A DNA stretch of 64,000 nucleotides from Rufibacter psychrotolerans (GTDB lineage: Bacteria; Bacteroidota; Bacteroidia; Cytophagales; Hymenobacteraceae): positions 1 to 64,000 of the forward strand of contig NZ_JAFFJV010000025.1 in assembly GCF_016924645.1 (NCBI RefSeq), in the 5' to 3' direction. Of this stretch, positions 1 through 9,647 are shown piece after piece. Under the pieces are notes generated by a model. It did not search any database. It worked only from the letters and a program-made list of their open reading frames with translations, and had not been told where the DNA came from. Numbering within the stretch: the stretch's first letter is position 1; each line of letters starts with the position of its first letter. A program made the position numbers and the translations under genes.

Positions 1-361
1 GAGGGACAATTTCACTACTAGAGGCCAGGCACTGCCTTGTCTCCACAATGTCTGATTTGTGGTAGATGATCATATTGAGGCAACTTTCGCTGGCGCGAGC
101 TTGCAGCTCGTGTCCGCACGCATTCCAGAATTAAGCCGTTTTGATCAGCAAATGAAGGCACGAGCTGCAAGCTCGCGCCAGCGGATCTGCTCCTACAAAC
201 AACATCATTGCGCTTTTCTGTTTTGGGGCCGTTTCTGCAAAAACGCCTTCAAAACGCCCTAGTCTCTTCTCCTGAAAACCTGCCCAGGTCTTTGCTTCTT
301 TTGATTAAGCGGTAACATTCCCTACATTAGTAAACCAATCTAACAAACAACAGCTTACTTT
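1..361. repeat. Intergenic repeats before the S41 protease gene
   Basis: No gene is supported here. Bases 21-49 hold half of a palindrome (GGCACTGCCTTGTCTCCAC) that recurs at 23530. Bases 88-183 are a two-armed inverted repeat: the arm GCTGGCGCGAGCTTGCAGC at 89 returns as its reverse complement ending at 183, with about 46 bases between the arms, and each arm is itself a hairpin. Bases 218-258 hold a weak copy of the small hairpin family described at 5135. A short frame at 59-262 only traverses the repeat and is not credible as a gene. Confidence 0.75.
300..330 (+). promoter_or_regulatory. Bacteroidota-type promoter of the S41 protease gene
   Basis: TTTG at 300-303 is followed after exactly 19 bases by TACATTAG at 323-330, one base off the TAnnTTTG -7 consensus of the Bacteroidota vegetative promoter. 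Transcription would start near 335, giving a leader of about 27 bases before the ATG at 362. Confidence 0.6.
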
Positions 362-3300
362 ATGAAAAAGCGGTTTCTTGCCGTGTTGGCCTTCTGCTGC
401 GCCAGCAGCTTAGGCACCATGGCCCAAACCCAAACCCCGCTCTGGCTCAACACGCCAGCCATTTCGCCCGATGGGCAAACCATTGTTTTCAGTTACAAAG
501 GAGATCTCTACAAAGTAGCCGCGGCCGGCGGAAACGCTACGCCGCTCACCATGCACGAGGGCTACGAGTACATGCCTGTTTGGTCACCGGACGGAAAGCA
601 GATTGCCTACGCCTCAGACCGCTACGGTAACTTTGACGTGTTCGTAATGCCCGCGCAGGGCGGAGAATCCAAGCGATTGACGTTCCATTCTTCCGCTGAT
701 CTGCCCTCAGATTTCACGCCAGACGGCAAAAACGTGATTTTCACCTCGGCCCGAATGGATGCCGCGGCCAATACCATGTTCCCGTCGGGCGCTTTCCCCG
801 AGCTGTACAGCGTTTCTCTGGGCGGTGGCCGCAATGCCATGCTCCTGACCACGCCCGCTGAGGCGGCCCGCTATAGCTCCTCCGGTGAGGTTTTGGTGTA
901 CCATGACAAAAAGAGCCTTGAAAACGCCCTGCGCAAGCACCAGACGTCTTCCTCTGCCCGTGATGTGTGGGCCTACAATACCAAAACCAGGCAGCACACC
1001 AAACTCACCGACAACGTGGGCGAGGACCGCCAACCGGTTTTCTCGGCCAACGGGCAGGATATTTACTACCTGAGCGAACAACCCAACGGCACGTTCAACG
1101 TGCGAAAAACGAGTTTGCAGAACCCTAAGCAAACCACGGCGGTCACCAATTTTACCAAGCACCCGGTACGGCACCTGAGTGGTTCCAAAGACGGGGTTCT
1201 GTCCTTCACGTACAACGGCGAGATTTACACGCTTAAGCCGGGTGCGCAGCCCCAGAAAGTAGCCATCCAGCTGTATTCAGACATCCGCTCCAACCCCGAG
1301 ACCGTGCTGCCCATCTCTGGCGGCATGACCGAGATGGAGGTATCGCCCAACGGCAAAGAGGTGGTGTTCGTGAACCGGGGCGAGGTGTTCGTGTCTTCGG
1401 TAGACGGAGGCATTACCCGCCGCATCACCAACACGCCGGAACAGGAGCGTAGTGTGAGTTTCTCGCCGGATGGTCGCAAAATCCTGTACGCCAGCGAGCG
1501 CGACGGCAGCTGGAACGTGTATGAGACCAGCCTCGTGCGCAGCGCTGAGCCGTATTTCTACGCTTCTACGTTGCTGAAAGAGGAGCCCGTGATCGCCACC
1601 GCCGCTGAGGAATTCCAGCCGGCTTACTCGCCAGACGGCAAAGAAGTGGCCTACCTGGAGGAGCGCGTTCAGCTGAAGGTGGTGAACAAAGCCAGCAAAC
1701 AGGTGCGCACCATTCTGGGCAACGCCAACAACTACTCGTACTCAGACGGCGACCAGTACTTTGAGTGGTCGCCAGACGGCAAATGGTTCCTGGTGCAGTT
1801 CAACCAACCCAAGCAGTGGCTGAGCGAAGTAGGTTTGATTTCGGCCAGCGGCAAAGGCGAAGTGATTAACCTGAGCCAAAGCGGCTACGCCGAGCGCAAT
1901 CCGCAGTGGATGATGGGCGGCAAAATGATCACCTACTACTCTAACCGCGAAGGTTTGCGCGGCAATGGCAACAACTCAGGCACCGGCGACATCTACGCGC
2001 TCTTCACCACGCAAGACGGGTTTGACCGGTTCAAGCTAAGCAAAGAAGATTTCACCTTGCTGGAGGACCTGGAGAATCGTGAAGCTTCTATAGGTGAATT
2101 TTCTGCCGAGGGAGATAAAACCAAAGGCAAAAAGGGTAAAAGCTCTAAATCTGCGGCTCCGGCCGGTATGGCCCTGGAACTGGACAACCTGCCGTACCGC
2201 AAAGCACGCCTCACCGGTACTTCCTCTGATCTGGCCGATGCCGTGGTCACCGACAAAGGCGACCGCATGTTCTACCTGAGCCGCTTTGAGAAAGGCTATG
2301 ACCTTTGGGTGACCAACCTGCGCGACAATGACACCAAACTGCTGGCCAAACTGGGTGCCCGCGGCGGAGACATGGTCATGAGCAAAGACGGCAAAAACCT
2401 GTTTGTCTTAACCGAAGGCAAGATCCTGAAAGTGGACACCGACAACGGCAAGCAGGAAACCCTGAAAGTGAGCGGCGAGATGAACCTGAACGCCGCCGCC
2501 GAGCGCGCCTACATGTATGACCACGTGATCCGGCAGCTGGAGAAGAAGTTCTACGTGAAAGACCTGCACAACACAGACTGGAAGTTCTACACCGATAATT
2601 ACCGCCAGTTCCTGCCGCACATCGCCAACAACTATGACTTCGCCGATGTGCTGAGCGAACTGCTGGGCGAGCTGAACGCCTCCCACACCGGCGGACGTTA
2701 CAGCCACCGTTCAGCCAACCCAGACGCAACGGCTTCGCTGGGCTTGTTCTATGATGAGCAGTACACCGGTCCGGGTTTGAAGGTAAAAGAAGTCATCAAT
2801 TTGAGTCCGTTTGACCGCGCCAGTTCCAAAGTGAAACCGGGTGTGATCCTGGAGAAAATCGATGGTCAGTCCATTGAAGACAATACCGATGTGGATCAAC
2901 TCCTGAACCGCAAGGCCAACAAATACACGCTGGTTTCTTTGTATGACGAGAAAACCAAGAAGCGCTGGGAAGAGACGGTGAAACCCATCTCGGGTACCGA
3001 CCTGAGCGAATTGCTGTACCAGCGCTGGGTAGAAGGCCGCCGCAAAGAGGTGGACCGTTTGTCCGGCGGAAAACTGGGCTACGTGCACATCAGGGGCATG
3101 AACGATGCCAGCTACCGCACCGTGTATGAAGAAGCCCTCGGCAAAAACGCGACCAAAGAAGGTCTGGTGGTAGACACCCGCTCCAACGGCGGCGGAAACC
3201 TGCACGATGACCTCATCAGCTTCCTGAACACCAAACAATATGCCGAGTTTGTGCCGCGCGGCCAGAACCTGTCAGACGAGCCCCGCAATAAGTGGACCCG

Positions 3301-3634
3301 TCCGTCCATTGTGGTGATGAACGAGAGCAACTACTCAGATGCGCACATCTTCCCGGTACTATACAAAGAGCTGGGCATCGGTAAAACCGTGGGCATGCCT
3401 GTGGCCGGAACCGGTACCTTCGTGTGGTGGGAGACGTTGATTGACCCAACCATGGTCTTCGGGATTCCGCAGGTAGGCTACCGCACGCTAGGCGGCGGTA
3501 AGTTCCTGGAGAACGCCCAACTGGAACCAGATTACCTGGTGGCCAATGACCCCGCCCTGGTGGCCCAAGGCCGCGATCAGCAACTGGAGAAAGCGGTGGA
3601 AGTGCTGTTGCAGGAATTGCCTGCGAAGAAGTAA
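362..3634 (+). CDS. Secreted tricorn-type S41 family peptidase
   Basis: A 1090-residue exported protein starting with a signal peptide (MKKRFLAVLAFC, cleavage likely after MAQ). Residues 25 to about 340 and on to about 600 carry PD40/WD40-like beta-propeller blades (SPDGK, SPDGR and similar repeats), followed by a tricorn-like core, a PDZ-type segment near 760-850 and a C-terminal S41 protease domain. The segment NESNYSDAHIF near residue 988 corresponds to the nucleophile loop of tricorn/S41 enzymes. Such proteins degrade peptides, here probably in the periplasm or at the cell surface; the natural substrate is unknown. The length fits full-length bacterial tricorn homologues. It stands alone, with a promoter at 300 and a terminator at 3659. 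Confidence 0.9.
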   Translation: MKKRFLAVLAFCCASSLGTMAQTQTPLWLNTPAISPDGQTIVFSYKGDLYKVAAAGGNATPLTMHEGYEYMPVWSPDGKQIAYASDRYGNFDVFVMPAQGGESKRLTFHSSADLPSDFTPDGKNVIFTSARMDAAANTMFPSGAFPELYSVSLGGGRNAMLLTTPAEAARYSSSGEVLVYHDKKSLENALRKHQTSSSARDVWAYNTKTRQHTKLTDNVGEDRQPVFSANGQDIYYLSEQPNGTFNVRKTSLQNPKQTTAVTNFTKHPVRHLSGSKDGVLSFTYNGEIYTLKPGAQPQKVAIQLYSDIRSNPETVLPISGGMTEMEVSPNGKEVVFVNRGEVFVSSVDGGITRRITNTPEQERSVSFSPDGRKILYASERDGSWNVYETSLVRSAEPYFYASTLLKEEPVIATAAEEFQPAYSPDGKEVAYLEERVQLKVVNKASKQVRTILGNANNYSYSDGDQYFEWSPDGKWFLVQFNQPKQWLSEVGLISASGKGEVINLSQSGYAERNPQWMMGGKMITYYSNREGLRGNGNNSGTGDIYALFTTQDGFDRFKLSKEDFTLLEDLENREASIGEFSAEGDKTKGKKGKSSKSAAPAGMALELDNLPYRKARLTGTSSDLADAVVTDKGDRMFYLSRFEKGYDLWVTNLRDNDTKLLAKLGARGGDMVMSKDGKNLFVLTEGKILKVDTDNGKQETLKVSGEMNLNAAAERAYMYDHVIRQLEKKFYVKDLHNTDWKFYTDNYRQFLPHIANNYDFADVLSELLGELNASHTGGRYSHRSANPDATASLGLFYDEQYTGPGLKVKEVINLSPFDRASSKVKPGVILEKIDGQSIEDNTDVDQLLNRKANKYTLVSLYDEKTKKRWEETVKPISGTDLSELLYQRWVEGRRKEVDRLSGGKLGYVHIRGMNDASYRTVYEEALGKNATKEGLVVDTRSNGGGNLHDDLISFLNTKQYAEFVPRGQNLSDEPRNKWTRPSIVVMNESNYSDAHIFPVLYKELGIGKTVGMPVAGTGTFVWWETLIDPTMVFGIPQVGYRTLGGGKFLENAQLEPDYLVANDPALVAQGRDQQLEKAVEVLLQELPAKK

Positions 3635-3658
3635 TTCTTCTGAGATAAATGAATCATC

Positions 3659-3692
3659 AGAAGCCCTGCCTTTTGGTGGGGCTTCTTTGTTT
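3659..3692 (+). terminator. Rho-independent terminator after the S41 protease gene
   Basis: AGAAGCCCTGCC pairs, with two G-U wobbles, with GGTGGGGCTTCT around a short loop, followed by TTGTTTT. It lies 25 bases after the stop codon. Confidence 0.75.
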
Positions 3693-3705
3693 TACAACCC
3701 TCCCC

Positions 3706-3793
3706 TGTCATCCTGAAAGGAACTTGTGGGCACATTAGAAAAGCGTTGAAGAAGCGCTACTACCGTTCGCCCACAAGATCTTTCCAAGATGAC
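3706..3793. repeat. Dispersed 87-base element, copy 1
   Basis: It begins GTCATCCTGAAAGGA and ends TCTTTCCAAGATGAC, so its ends are imperfect inverted repeats. A second copy about 80 percent identical by eye lies at 15602-15692 between cysD and cysN. Both contain the shared block CTACCGTTCGCCCACAAGAT. It carries no coding frame and looks like a small non-autonomous repeat. Confidence 0.7.
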
Positions 3794-3910
3794 AATAGGA
3801 GAGAGGCAAGAGAGAAGAGGCGTTACCTATTTTTCACTCCTTTCCCAAAAAACAGGTAAAAAACGCAGGGCCGTTTTCACGTATAGCCTTTACACCAAAT
3901 TTGTAGAACC

Positions 3911-5134
3911 ATGGCTATTGTGCAGGACAACATCACCGTCTTTGGGGAGGAAATTATTGAACAGAGCGCTATTGACCAGCTCAAACGCTGCGTGAGCGAA
4001 GAAGACATTGGCGTGCTCACCGCCGATGCCCACTACGGCTACGCGCACCCCATCGGCGGAGCCGTGGCTTACAAAAACAAAGTCTCTTTGTCGGGGGTGG
4101 GGTTTGATATTGGGTGCGGAAACAAAGCCGTGCGCACCGATATTATGGCTTCTGATGTGAACATTGCCCGTGTGATGGATGAAATTGTCAAGACCATTGG
4201 GTTTGGCGTGGGCCGGCCCAATCCCAAGCGCATTGACCATCCGGTGCTGGAGCACATCAAGAAAGCCGAGTTCAAGCCCCAGCGCGAACTGCGCAAGGTG
4301 GCCGCCGAGCAACTAGGAACCGTAGGCAGCGGCAACCACTTCATTGATTTGTTTGAAGACGAGAAAGGCTATCTGTGGGTGGGGGTGCATTTCGGGTCCA
4401 GAGGGTTTGGGCACAAGACCGCCTCGGGGTTCATTGCGCTGAGCCAGGGGCTTAGTTTCTTTGATAAAGCCAAAGAAGGCTCCATGGATGCGCCGCCCAT
4501 CCTCTTCGATATAGATTCTGAACTGGGCCAGGATTACATTGCCGCCATGTCTCTGGCCGGAGAGTACGCCTACGCCGGCCGCGACATTGTGGTGGACCAG
4601 GTGCTGCACATCCTGGGCGGAAAAGCCACTGAGATAGTGCACAATCACCACAACTTCGCGTGGTTTGAAAAGCACCAGGGCGAGTACTATTGGGTAGTGC
4701 GCAAGGGCTGCACGCCCGCGTTTCCCGGTCAGAAAGGCTTTATAGGGGCCAACATGTATGACAACTCCGTGATCATTGAAGGCGTGGAAAACGAGCTTTC
4801 CATCAGAGGGTTATACTCTACCGTACACGGCGCCGGTAGGAGACTTAGCCGTCGGGCAGCCGCGGGTAAAACCAAATGGATCAGAGACAAGAAAGGCGTG
4901 AAACGGAAAACCGTGGTGTCTCCGGGGCTGGTAGACTTTGACGCGGTGCAGCAGCGCATGAAAGCCAAAGGCATAGAACTGCGCGGTGCCGGTGCCGATG
5001 AAGCCCCCGAGGCCTACAAAAAACTGGAAGACGTGCTTCAACACCAGGGCAACACCATTAAAATTCTGCACACCCTCAAACCGCTGGGCGTAGCCATGGC
5101 CAGTGAGGATGTGTATGACCCATACAAAGACTGA
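3911..5134 (+). CDS. rtcB: RtcB family RNA ligase
   Basis: A 407-residue RtcB-family protein. In characterised members the enzyme uses Mn2+ and GTP to join RNA 2',3'-cyclic phosphate or 3'-phosphate ends to 5'-hydroxyl ends. Visible signatures are the metal-binding stretch GVGFDIGCGNK near residue 62, whose Cys is the expected metal ligand, several conserved His residues (ADAHYGYAHPIGG; HNHHNF), and HGAGRRLSRR near residue 306, which contains the histidine that carries GMP. The length is typical of the shorter bacterial branch. No archease or RtcA gene is adjacent. The ATG at 3911 is followed directly by the conserved N-terminus. A CAAATTTG just upstream (3896) may be a -7 element. Its bacterial role, tRNA or rRNA repair, is inferred from the family. 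Confidence 0.93.
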   Translation: MAIVQDNITVFGEEIIEQSAIDQLKRCVSEEDIGVLTADAHYGYAHPIGGAVAYKNKVSLSGVGFDIGCGNKAVRTDIMASDVNIARVMDEIVKTIGFGVGRPNPKRIDHPVLEHIKKAEFKPQRELRKVAAEQLGTVGSGNHFIDLFEDEKGYLWVGVHFGSRGFGHKTASGFIALSQGLSFFDKAKEGSMDAPPILFDIDSELGQDYIAAMSLAGEYAYAGRDIVVDQVLHILGGKATEIVHNHHNFAWFEKHQGEYYWVVRKGCTPAFPGQKGFIGANMYDNSVIIEGVENELSIRGLYSTVHGAGRRLSRRAAAGKTKWIRDKKGVKRKTVVSPGLVDFDAVQQRMKAKGIELRGAGADEAPEAYKKLEDVLQHQGNTIKILHTLKPLGVAMASEDVYDPYKD

Positions 5135-5180
5135 TTTGCGTTTAGGGGCTCTTTTCCCAAAAACAGCCCCTAAATGCAAA
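5135..5180. repeat. Small-hairpin family (P), copy after rtcB
   Basis: The arms TTTGCGTTTAGGGGCT (5135-5150) and AGCCCCTAAATGCAAA (5165-5180) pair over 16 positions with one G-U. The hairpin starts at the base after the rtcB stop codon. There is no U-run. It is one of roughly thirty family members in this window, with a core like GTTTTGGGGCTGTTTT then an A-rich loop then the complement. Confidence 0.8.
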
Positions 5181-6104
5181 AAGGCAACGGGCCATTGACT
5201 CGCTACATTTAGCATGGAGGCAGCCCGGTTTCAGGCTGATTCCGGGGAAAGAGCTACTAAATGAGGAAGTTGGCGCAGACGCTCGCAGGGTAAAAACAAG
5301 TCCTGAGTCTTGAGTCCAGAGTCCTGAGTCTAGAGTTCGGTTTTGGCTTAGTTTGGGAGAAAGAGGCCCGAAACGGATGTACCCACCCCTGCCCCTCCCG
5401 GGAGGGGAGTCACCTGCATGAGGAAGAAAGTCACCTTAGCGGGTCATAAACTTCTACTTCTGCAATCCAATTGGCCAAAGCCCAACCTGAAGGCAACTCC
5501 ATCCGCCATGAACCGGAACTCCCCTCCCGGGAGGGGCAGGGGTGGGTCTACTCCTGCAGAGGTTCCGTTATTACAGCAAAGCAGCAGCCTTTGCTAAACC
5601 CAACCATAGCGCGGAAGTCGCTTCCGTGCCTCACATTCTCCTATAGAGTTGAAAGTCACGGAAGTAAATCCGCGCCATAGAAAGAAAAGTTCTAGCACAA
5701 TGATTAGCGATACCGCTGCTATGCAAGTCCACAGCTGGAAGATCCCGATTCCAGTCTTTGGCTCGAGCGCCTCGCTTGTGGCCCTTGGAAAGCTATCACT
5801 AAGAGCAGACTACAGAGATGGGCCGCAAGGGCAGTGCGAGGGGCAAAGACGGGGCCCCGCGGCCGTGAGCGCTTATCAGAGAAGATGAAACAAAGCAGCC
5901 CATAAGTCCATAGACAAACGGCAACCCGCCAGCATCAGCCAAATCATAAACCAACAAATTGAATATCAGCAAGCCGCCGCTACACCAGCAACCACCAACT
6001 TAGCAATGACCAGTTAAGTGGACAAGCCGCCGCTACGCCAGCAAAACCCAACAGAACAACAGCCCAAACAGCTACTCACCGCACCTTCATCACCACTAAA
6101 GAGG
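5181..6104. repeat. 924-base gene-free spacer with several repeats
   Basis: No gene is supported. Bases 5303-5338 are degenerate direct repeats of CCTGAGTCTTGAGTCCAGAG type. Bases 5381-5410 and 5519-5548 form a perfect 30-base inverted pair, each containing the palindrome CCCCTCCCGGGAGGGG. Bases 5605-5680 hold a two-armed palindrome of the GGCGCGGAAGTTACTTCCGTGCC family (see 9821). From 5681 to 6104 I recognise nothing except the direct repeat AAGCCGCCGCTAC (near 5970 and 6025); composition shifts here and it may be a decayed sequence. Confidence 0.6.
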
Positions 6105-7220
6105 CTACGTGCTCACCTCCTCCATAGGAACAAACGGCAATTTGGGGCTATCAGGAACGCCGGCGGTGCGGGTAACCGGTAAGGCGTCTGGGTGCTGCTG
6201 CTGTAAGAAGGTAATCATCTTCTCCCTGACCCAGCAGCGCAGGTCAAAGGCACTGCCCGCGTCGGCGGCGCTCACCAGAATCCTCACCTCCATGGAGCGC
6301 TCCTTAAAGTCGGTGACCTGCAGGATGCCTACCCGGCCGTCCCACAGATGGTTCTGAGGCAGCAGGCGGTTGAGTTCTTTCCGCATTTCTTCCAGCGGAG
6401 CGGTGTAGTCCAGGTAAATGAAAACGGTTCCCAGCAACTCTACCGAGGTGCGGGTCCAGTTTTGGAAGGGTTTTTCAATAAAGTAGTTCAAAGGAAGAAT
6501 AAGGCGGCGCTGGTCCCAGATGCGCACCACCACGTAGGTAAGCGTGATTTCCTCCACCTTGCCCCATTCATTCTCCACCACCAGCACATCGTCTAGCCTG
6601 ATGGGCTGGGTAAAGGCAATCTGGAAGCCGGCCAGCAGGTTGCCAATAGACCGTTGCGCGGCAAAGCCCAGAATCACCCCGGCAATACCAGCCGAGGTTA
6701 CCAGGCCGGTTCCTATCTTGCGCACGGTGGGGAAACTCATCAGCACCAGGGCCACGGTGAAAAACACAATCAGGATAATCACCACCCGTTTCACAAACTG
6801 AAGTTGCGTAAACAGCTTGCGCTCCCTAAAGTTATCGGCTTTGTCAAGTTGGTACTTATGCCTGATTCTGTACTGCACCACGTACACGCAGCCAATGAGG
6901 GTCCAGGAGAAGGCGCAGGTGAGCGAGATCTCCACTATGCGCCGGATTACCTCAAAGGCATCGGGGCGCAGCGGCACCAGGGGCAGGACCGTGGACAGGA
7001 CCAGAATAGGCAGGAAATAGAAGAGCGGGCGGTCTAGGTGTTTTAGGGCTCCTTCTACCCAAAACCGGGGAAAACGCCGGTTGTAAATGGTTAAGAACCT
7101 AAACAGGAGCCATTTTAGGAGGCCGCCGGCCAGCAAGGCCCCCACCACAATTCCCAGTCCTTGCAAGATCAGCGGCAAATGGTCCAGCATCAAATGGGTT
7201 ACTTGGTCTAGTACTCTCAT
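6105..7220 (-). CDS. Mechanosensitive ion channel (MscS) family protein
   Basis: A 371-residue integral membrane protein. The N-terminal third holds several hydrophobic helices (LPLILQGLGIVVGALLAGG and two or three more). The MscS core follows at roughly residues 175-280: a glycine- and alanine-rich pore helix (TSAGIAGVILGFAAQ), then the beta domain (IRLDDVLVVENEWGKVEEITL) and a soluble C-terminal region ending about residue 355. MscS channels open under membrane tension and release solutes after osmotic downshock. The protein is longer than E. coli MscS (286 residues) through additional N-terminal helices. It stands alone, upstream of and divergent from the trehalose synthesis gene, which fits an osmotic theme, though co-regulation is not shown. 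Confidence 0.88.
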   Translation of the reverse strand: MRVLDQVTHLMLDHLPLILQGLGIVVGALLAGGLLKWLLFRFLTIYNRRFPRFWVEGALKHLDRPLFYFLPILVLSTVLPLVPLRPDAFEVIRRIVEISLTCAFSWTLIGCVYVVQYRIRHKYQLDKADNFRERKLFTQLQFVKRVVIILIVFFTVALVLMSFPTVRKIGTGLVTSAGIAGVILGFAAQRSIGNLLAGFQIAFTQPIRLDDVLVVENEWGKVEEITLTYVVVRIWDQRRLILPLNYFIEKPFQNWTRTSVELLGTVFIYLDYTAPLEEMRKELNRLLPQNHLWDGRVGILQVTDFKERSMEVRILVSAADAGSAFDLRCWVREKMITFLQQQHPDALPVTRTAGVPDSPKLPFVPMEEVST

Positions 7221-7475
7221 AGAAGCAAATCAAACGCAAGTTTTACACTACCCGCATTGGGCCAGAAAGGTTACCTGAAAGGGCATGCTTCCTGCCCGGC
7301 TTGCTTCCTGGTATATAGTACTTTCTTGATATTTATGAACCCAAGGCCGTAAATCAGAGTAAATAAAAAAGAGTAACATGATGGGAGGGTGCTCCCCAGC
7401 GGGCCTTTACAAGAGCCGTTTTGCCCCGCCCGCTCCGCAATGTGCAAGAATAGCGTACCTTAAAAAAATTCCCCT

Positions 7476-9647
7476 ATGCCTAAGACCATTATCATTTCCA
7501 ACCGACTTCCCATTAAAGTACAGCGCACCGAAGAAGGCTTGGCATACGAAACCAGTGAGGGAGGCTTGGCTACTGGTTTAGGTTCTATTTACAAGCAAGG
7601 TGACAATATCTGGATTGGCTGGCCCGGCACCTATTTCAACGACGAGGCCGAGCAGCAGCAGGTCACCCAGGACCTGAGCCGGCAAAGCATGCACCCGGTC
7701 TTCCTCACCGAGGCCGAGATCAGGGACTTTTACGAGGGCTTCAGCAACGAGACCCTCTGGCCCACGTTCCATTATTTCAGCCAATACGCCGTCTATGACG
7801 ATACGTTCTGGTCTGCCTACCAGCAGGTGAACCGGAAGTTCTGTGCCGCCGTGATGGAACGCGCCGAGCCCGGCGACACCATCTGGGTGCATGACTACCA
7901 ATTGCTTTTGCTGCCCGCCCTCATCAGGGAAGAGATCCAGGAAAGCACCATTGGGTTCTTCCAGCACATCCCGTTCCCGTCTTTTGAGGTGTTCCGGCTC
8001 TTGCCCTGGCGCAAGCAAATCCTGGAGGGCATGCTGGGCGCCGACTTGATTGGTTTCCATACCTATGACGATGTGCGGCACTTCCTGAGCTCGGTGAGCC
8101 GCATTGTAGGCCTGAACAGCTCGCAGGGTTTTATAGACAACGGCTACCGCACCATTATGGTAGACGCGTTTCCCATGGGCATTGACGACAAGAAGTACGC
8201 CAATCTGGCCAAAGCCCCCGATACGAAAGTCAGGATGGAGGAGTACCGCCAGGCATTGATCGGCCAGAAGATTGTACTCTCCATTGACCGCCTGGATTAT
8301 TCCAAAGGCATTCCGCAGCGCCTGCATGCCTTTGAGTTGTTTCTGAAGGAGAACCCTGACTTCCACGGCAAAGTCACGCTCTTCATGCTGGTGGTGCCTT
8401 CCCGCGACCAGGTAGAAATGTACCGGCAACTGAAGGAGACCATTGATGAACTGGTGGGCCGCATCAACAGCTCCTTCCGCACCATCACCTGGAACCCCAT
8501 TCAGTACTTCTACCGCTCTTTCCCCATTGAAGAACTCTCGGCGCTCTATTCCATTGCCGACATTGCCCTGGTCACGCCCATGCGCGACGGCATGAACCTG
8601 GTCTGCAAAGAGTACATCGCCAGTAAAACCGACAAGAAAGGGGTGCTGATCCTGAGCGAAATGGCCGGTGCCTCGCGTGAACTGGCCGATGCCGTCCTGA
8701 TCAACCCCAACGACCTGGGGCAAATGGTGCAGGCCCTGCGCGAAGCCCTCATCATGCCCGAGGAAGAGCAGAAACTCCGCATGGAGCACATGCAGGACAT
8801 TGTGCAGCGCTACAACATCCACCATTGGGTAGACATTTTCATGAACCGCTTGGAGTACATCAAGATCAAGCAAGCCTCCATGGCCACCGAGTACCTCTCT
8901 GCCGAGGAGAGAGACCTGCTGGTGACCAGTTTCCGGAAGGCCCAGCAGCGCCTGCTCTTCCTGGACTACGACGGTACGCTCACCTCCTTCACCAAAGACC
9001 CCCAGAAGGCCCTGCCCGATGCAGAGCTGCTTGCCACCCTGCAGTGCCTCACCCAGGAACCTAAGAACCGGGTGGTCATTGTGAGCGGCCGCGACCGCAA
9101 CACCCTGCAACGGTGGCTGGGCCATTTGCCCGTAGACTTTATTGCCGAGCACGGCGTCTGGTTCAAAGAGCGAAACGGCAACTGGGAGATGTTCCAGAAC
9201 CTTTCTGACAGTTGGAAGGAGGAAATAAGGCCGGTGCTGGAGCTGCACGTGAGCCGCACCCCGGGCTCGTTCGTTGAGGAGAAAGACTACTCCCTGGTGT
9301 GGCACTACCGCAAGGTAGACCCGGTGCTGGCAGACCTGCGCGCCCGCGAGCTCAGCAATTACCTGCTGTTCATTGCCGCCAACATTAACCTGCAGGTCAT
9401 GGAGGGCGACAAAATTGTGGAGGTGAAGAACAGTGAGATCAACAAAGGCATTGGCAGCACCCGCTGGATGGACCAGCACCCCCATGATTTCGTCCTCTGC
9501 ATCGGCGATGACCGCACCGATGAAGACATGTTCCGGGTCATGCCTGAAGACGCCTTCACCATCAAGGTAGGCAGCGAACGCTCCCTGGCCCGCTTCAACC
9601 TTGACAACTCCAAACAGGTGAGAGAACTGCTGAAGTCGCTGTGCTAA
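7476..9647 (+). CDS. Bifunctional trehalose-6-phosphate synthase/phosphatase
   Basis: A 723-residue fusion. Residues 1-460 are a GT20 trehalose-6-phosphate synthase: IISNRLPIKV at the start, GGLATGLGS, HDYQLLLLP, IDRLDYSKGIPQRL and TPMRDGMNLVCKEY, together binding nucleotide sugar and glucose-6-phosphate. Residues from about 485 to the end are a HAD-type trehalose-phosphatase with LFLDYDGTLT near residue 495 (catalytic Asp pair) and GDDRTDEDMF near the C-terminus. The two domains together would make trehalose from UDP-glucose and glucose-6-phosphate. The start is the ATG at 7476, giving MPKTIIISNRLP, the usual N-terminus. It converges with a GH15 hydrolase gene that may degrade trehalose or another glucan. 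Confidence 0.95.
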   Translation: MPKTIIISNRLPIKVQRTEEGLAYETSEGGLATGLGSIYKQGDNIWIGWPGTYFNDEAEQQQVTQDLSRQSMHPVFLTEAEIRDFYEGFSNETLWPTFHYFSQYAVYDDTFWSAYQQVNRKFCAAVMERAEPGDTIWVHDYQLLLLPALIREEIQESTIGFFQHIPFPSFEVFRLLPWRKQILEGMLGADLIGFHTYDDVRHFLSSVSRIVGLNSSQGFIDNGYRTIMVDAFPMGIDDKKYANLAKAPDTKVRMEEYRQALIGQKIVLSIDRLDYSKGIPQRLHAFELFLKENPDFHGKVTLFMLVVPSRDQVEMYRQLKETIDELVGRINSSFRTITWNPIQYFYRSFPIEELSALYSIADIALVTPMRDGMNLVCKEYIASKTDKKGVLILSEMAGASRELADAVLINPNDLGQMVQALREALIMPEEEQKLRMEHMQDIVQRYNIHHWVDIFMNRLEYIKIKQASMATEYLSAEERDLLVTSFRKAQQRLLFLDYDGTLTSFTKDPQKALPDAELLATLQCLTQEPKNRVVIVSGRDRNTLQRWLGHLPVDFIAEHGVWFKERNGNWEMFQNLSDSWKEEIRPVLELHVSRTPGSFVEEKDYSLVWHYRKVDPVLADLRARELSNYLLFIAANINLQVMEGDKIVEVKNSEINKGIGSTRWMDQHPHDFVLCIGDDRTDEDMFRVMPEDAFTIKVGSERSLARFNLDNSKQVRELLKSLC

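Noticed and set aside
88-183. CRISPR-like or transposon terminal repeats
   Set aside because: The arms are inverted pairs, not regularly spaced direct repeats, and no cas gene or transposase is in the window.
5649-5888. A 79-codon plus-strand frame in the rtcB-MscS spacer
   Set aside because: Its beginning lies in a palindromic repeat and the rest has no recognisable protein pattern.
7578-9485. A 635-codon minus-strand frame opposite the trehalose synthase/phosphatase
   Set aside because: Antisense shadow; repetitive Val, Gly and His composition typical of reverse reading of GC-rich codons.
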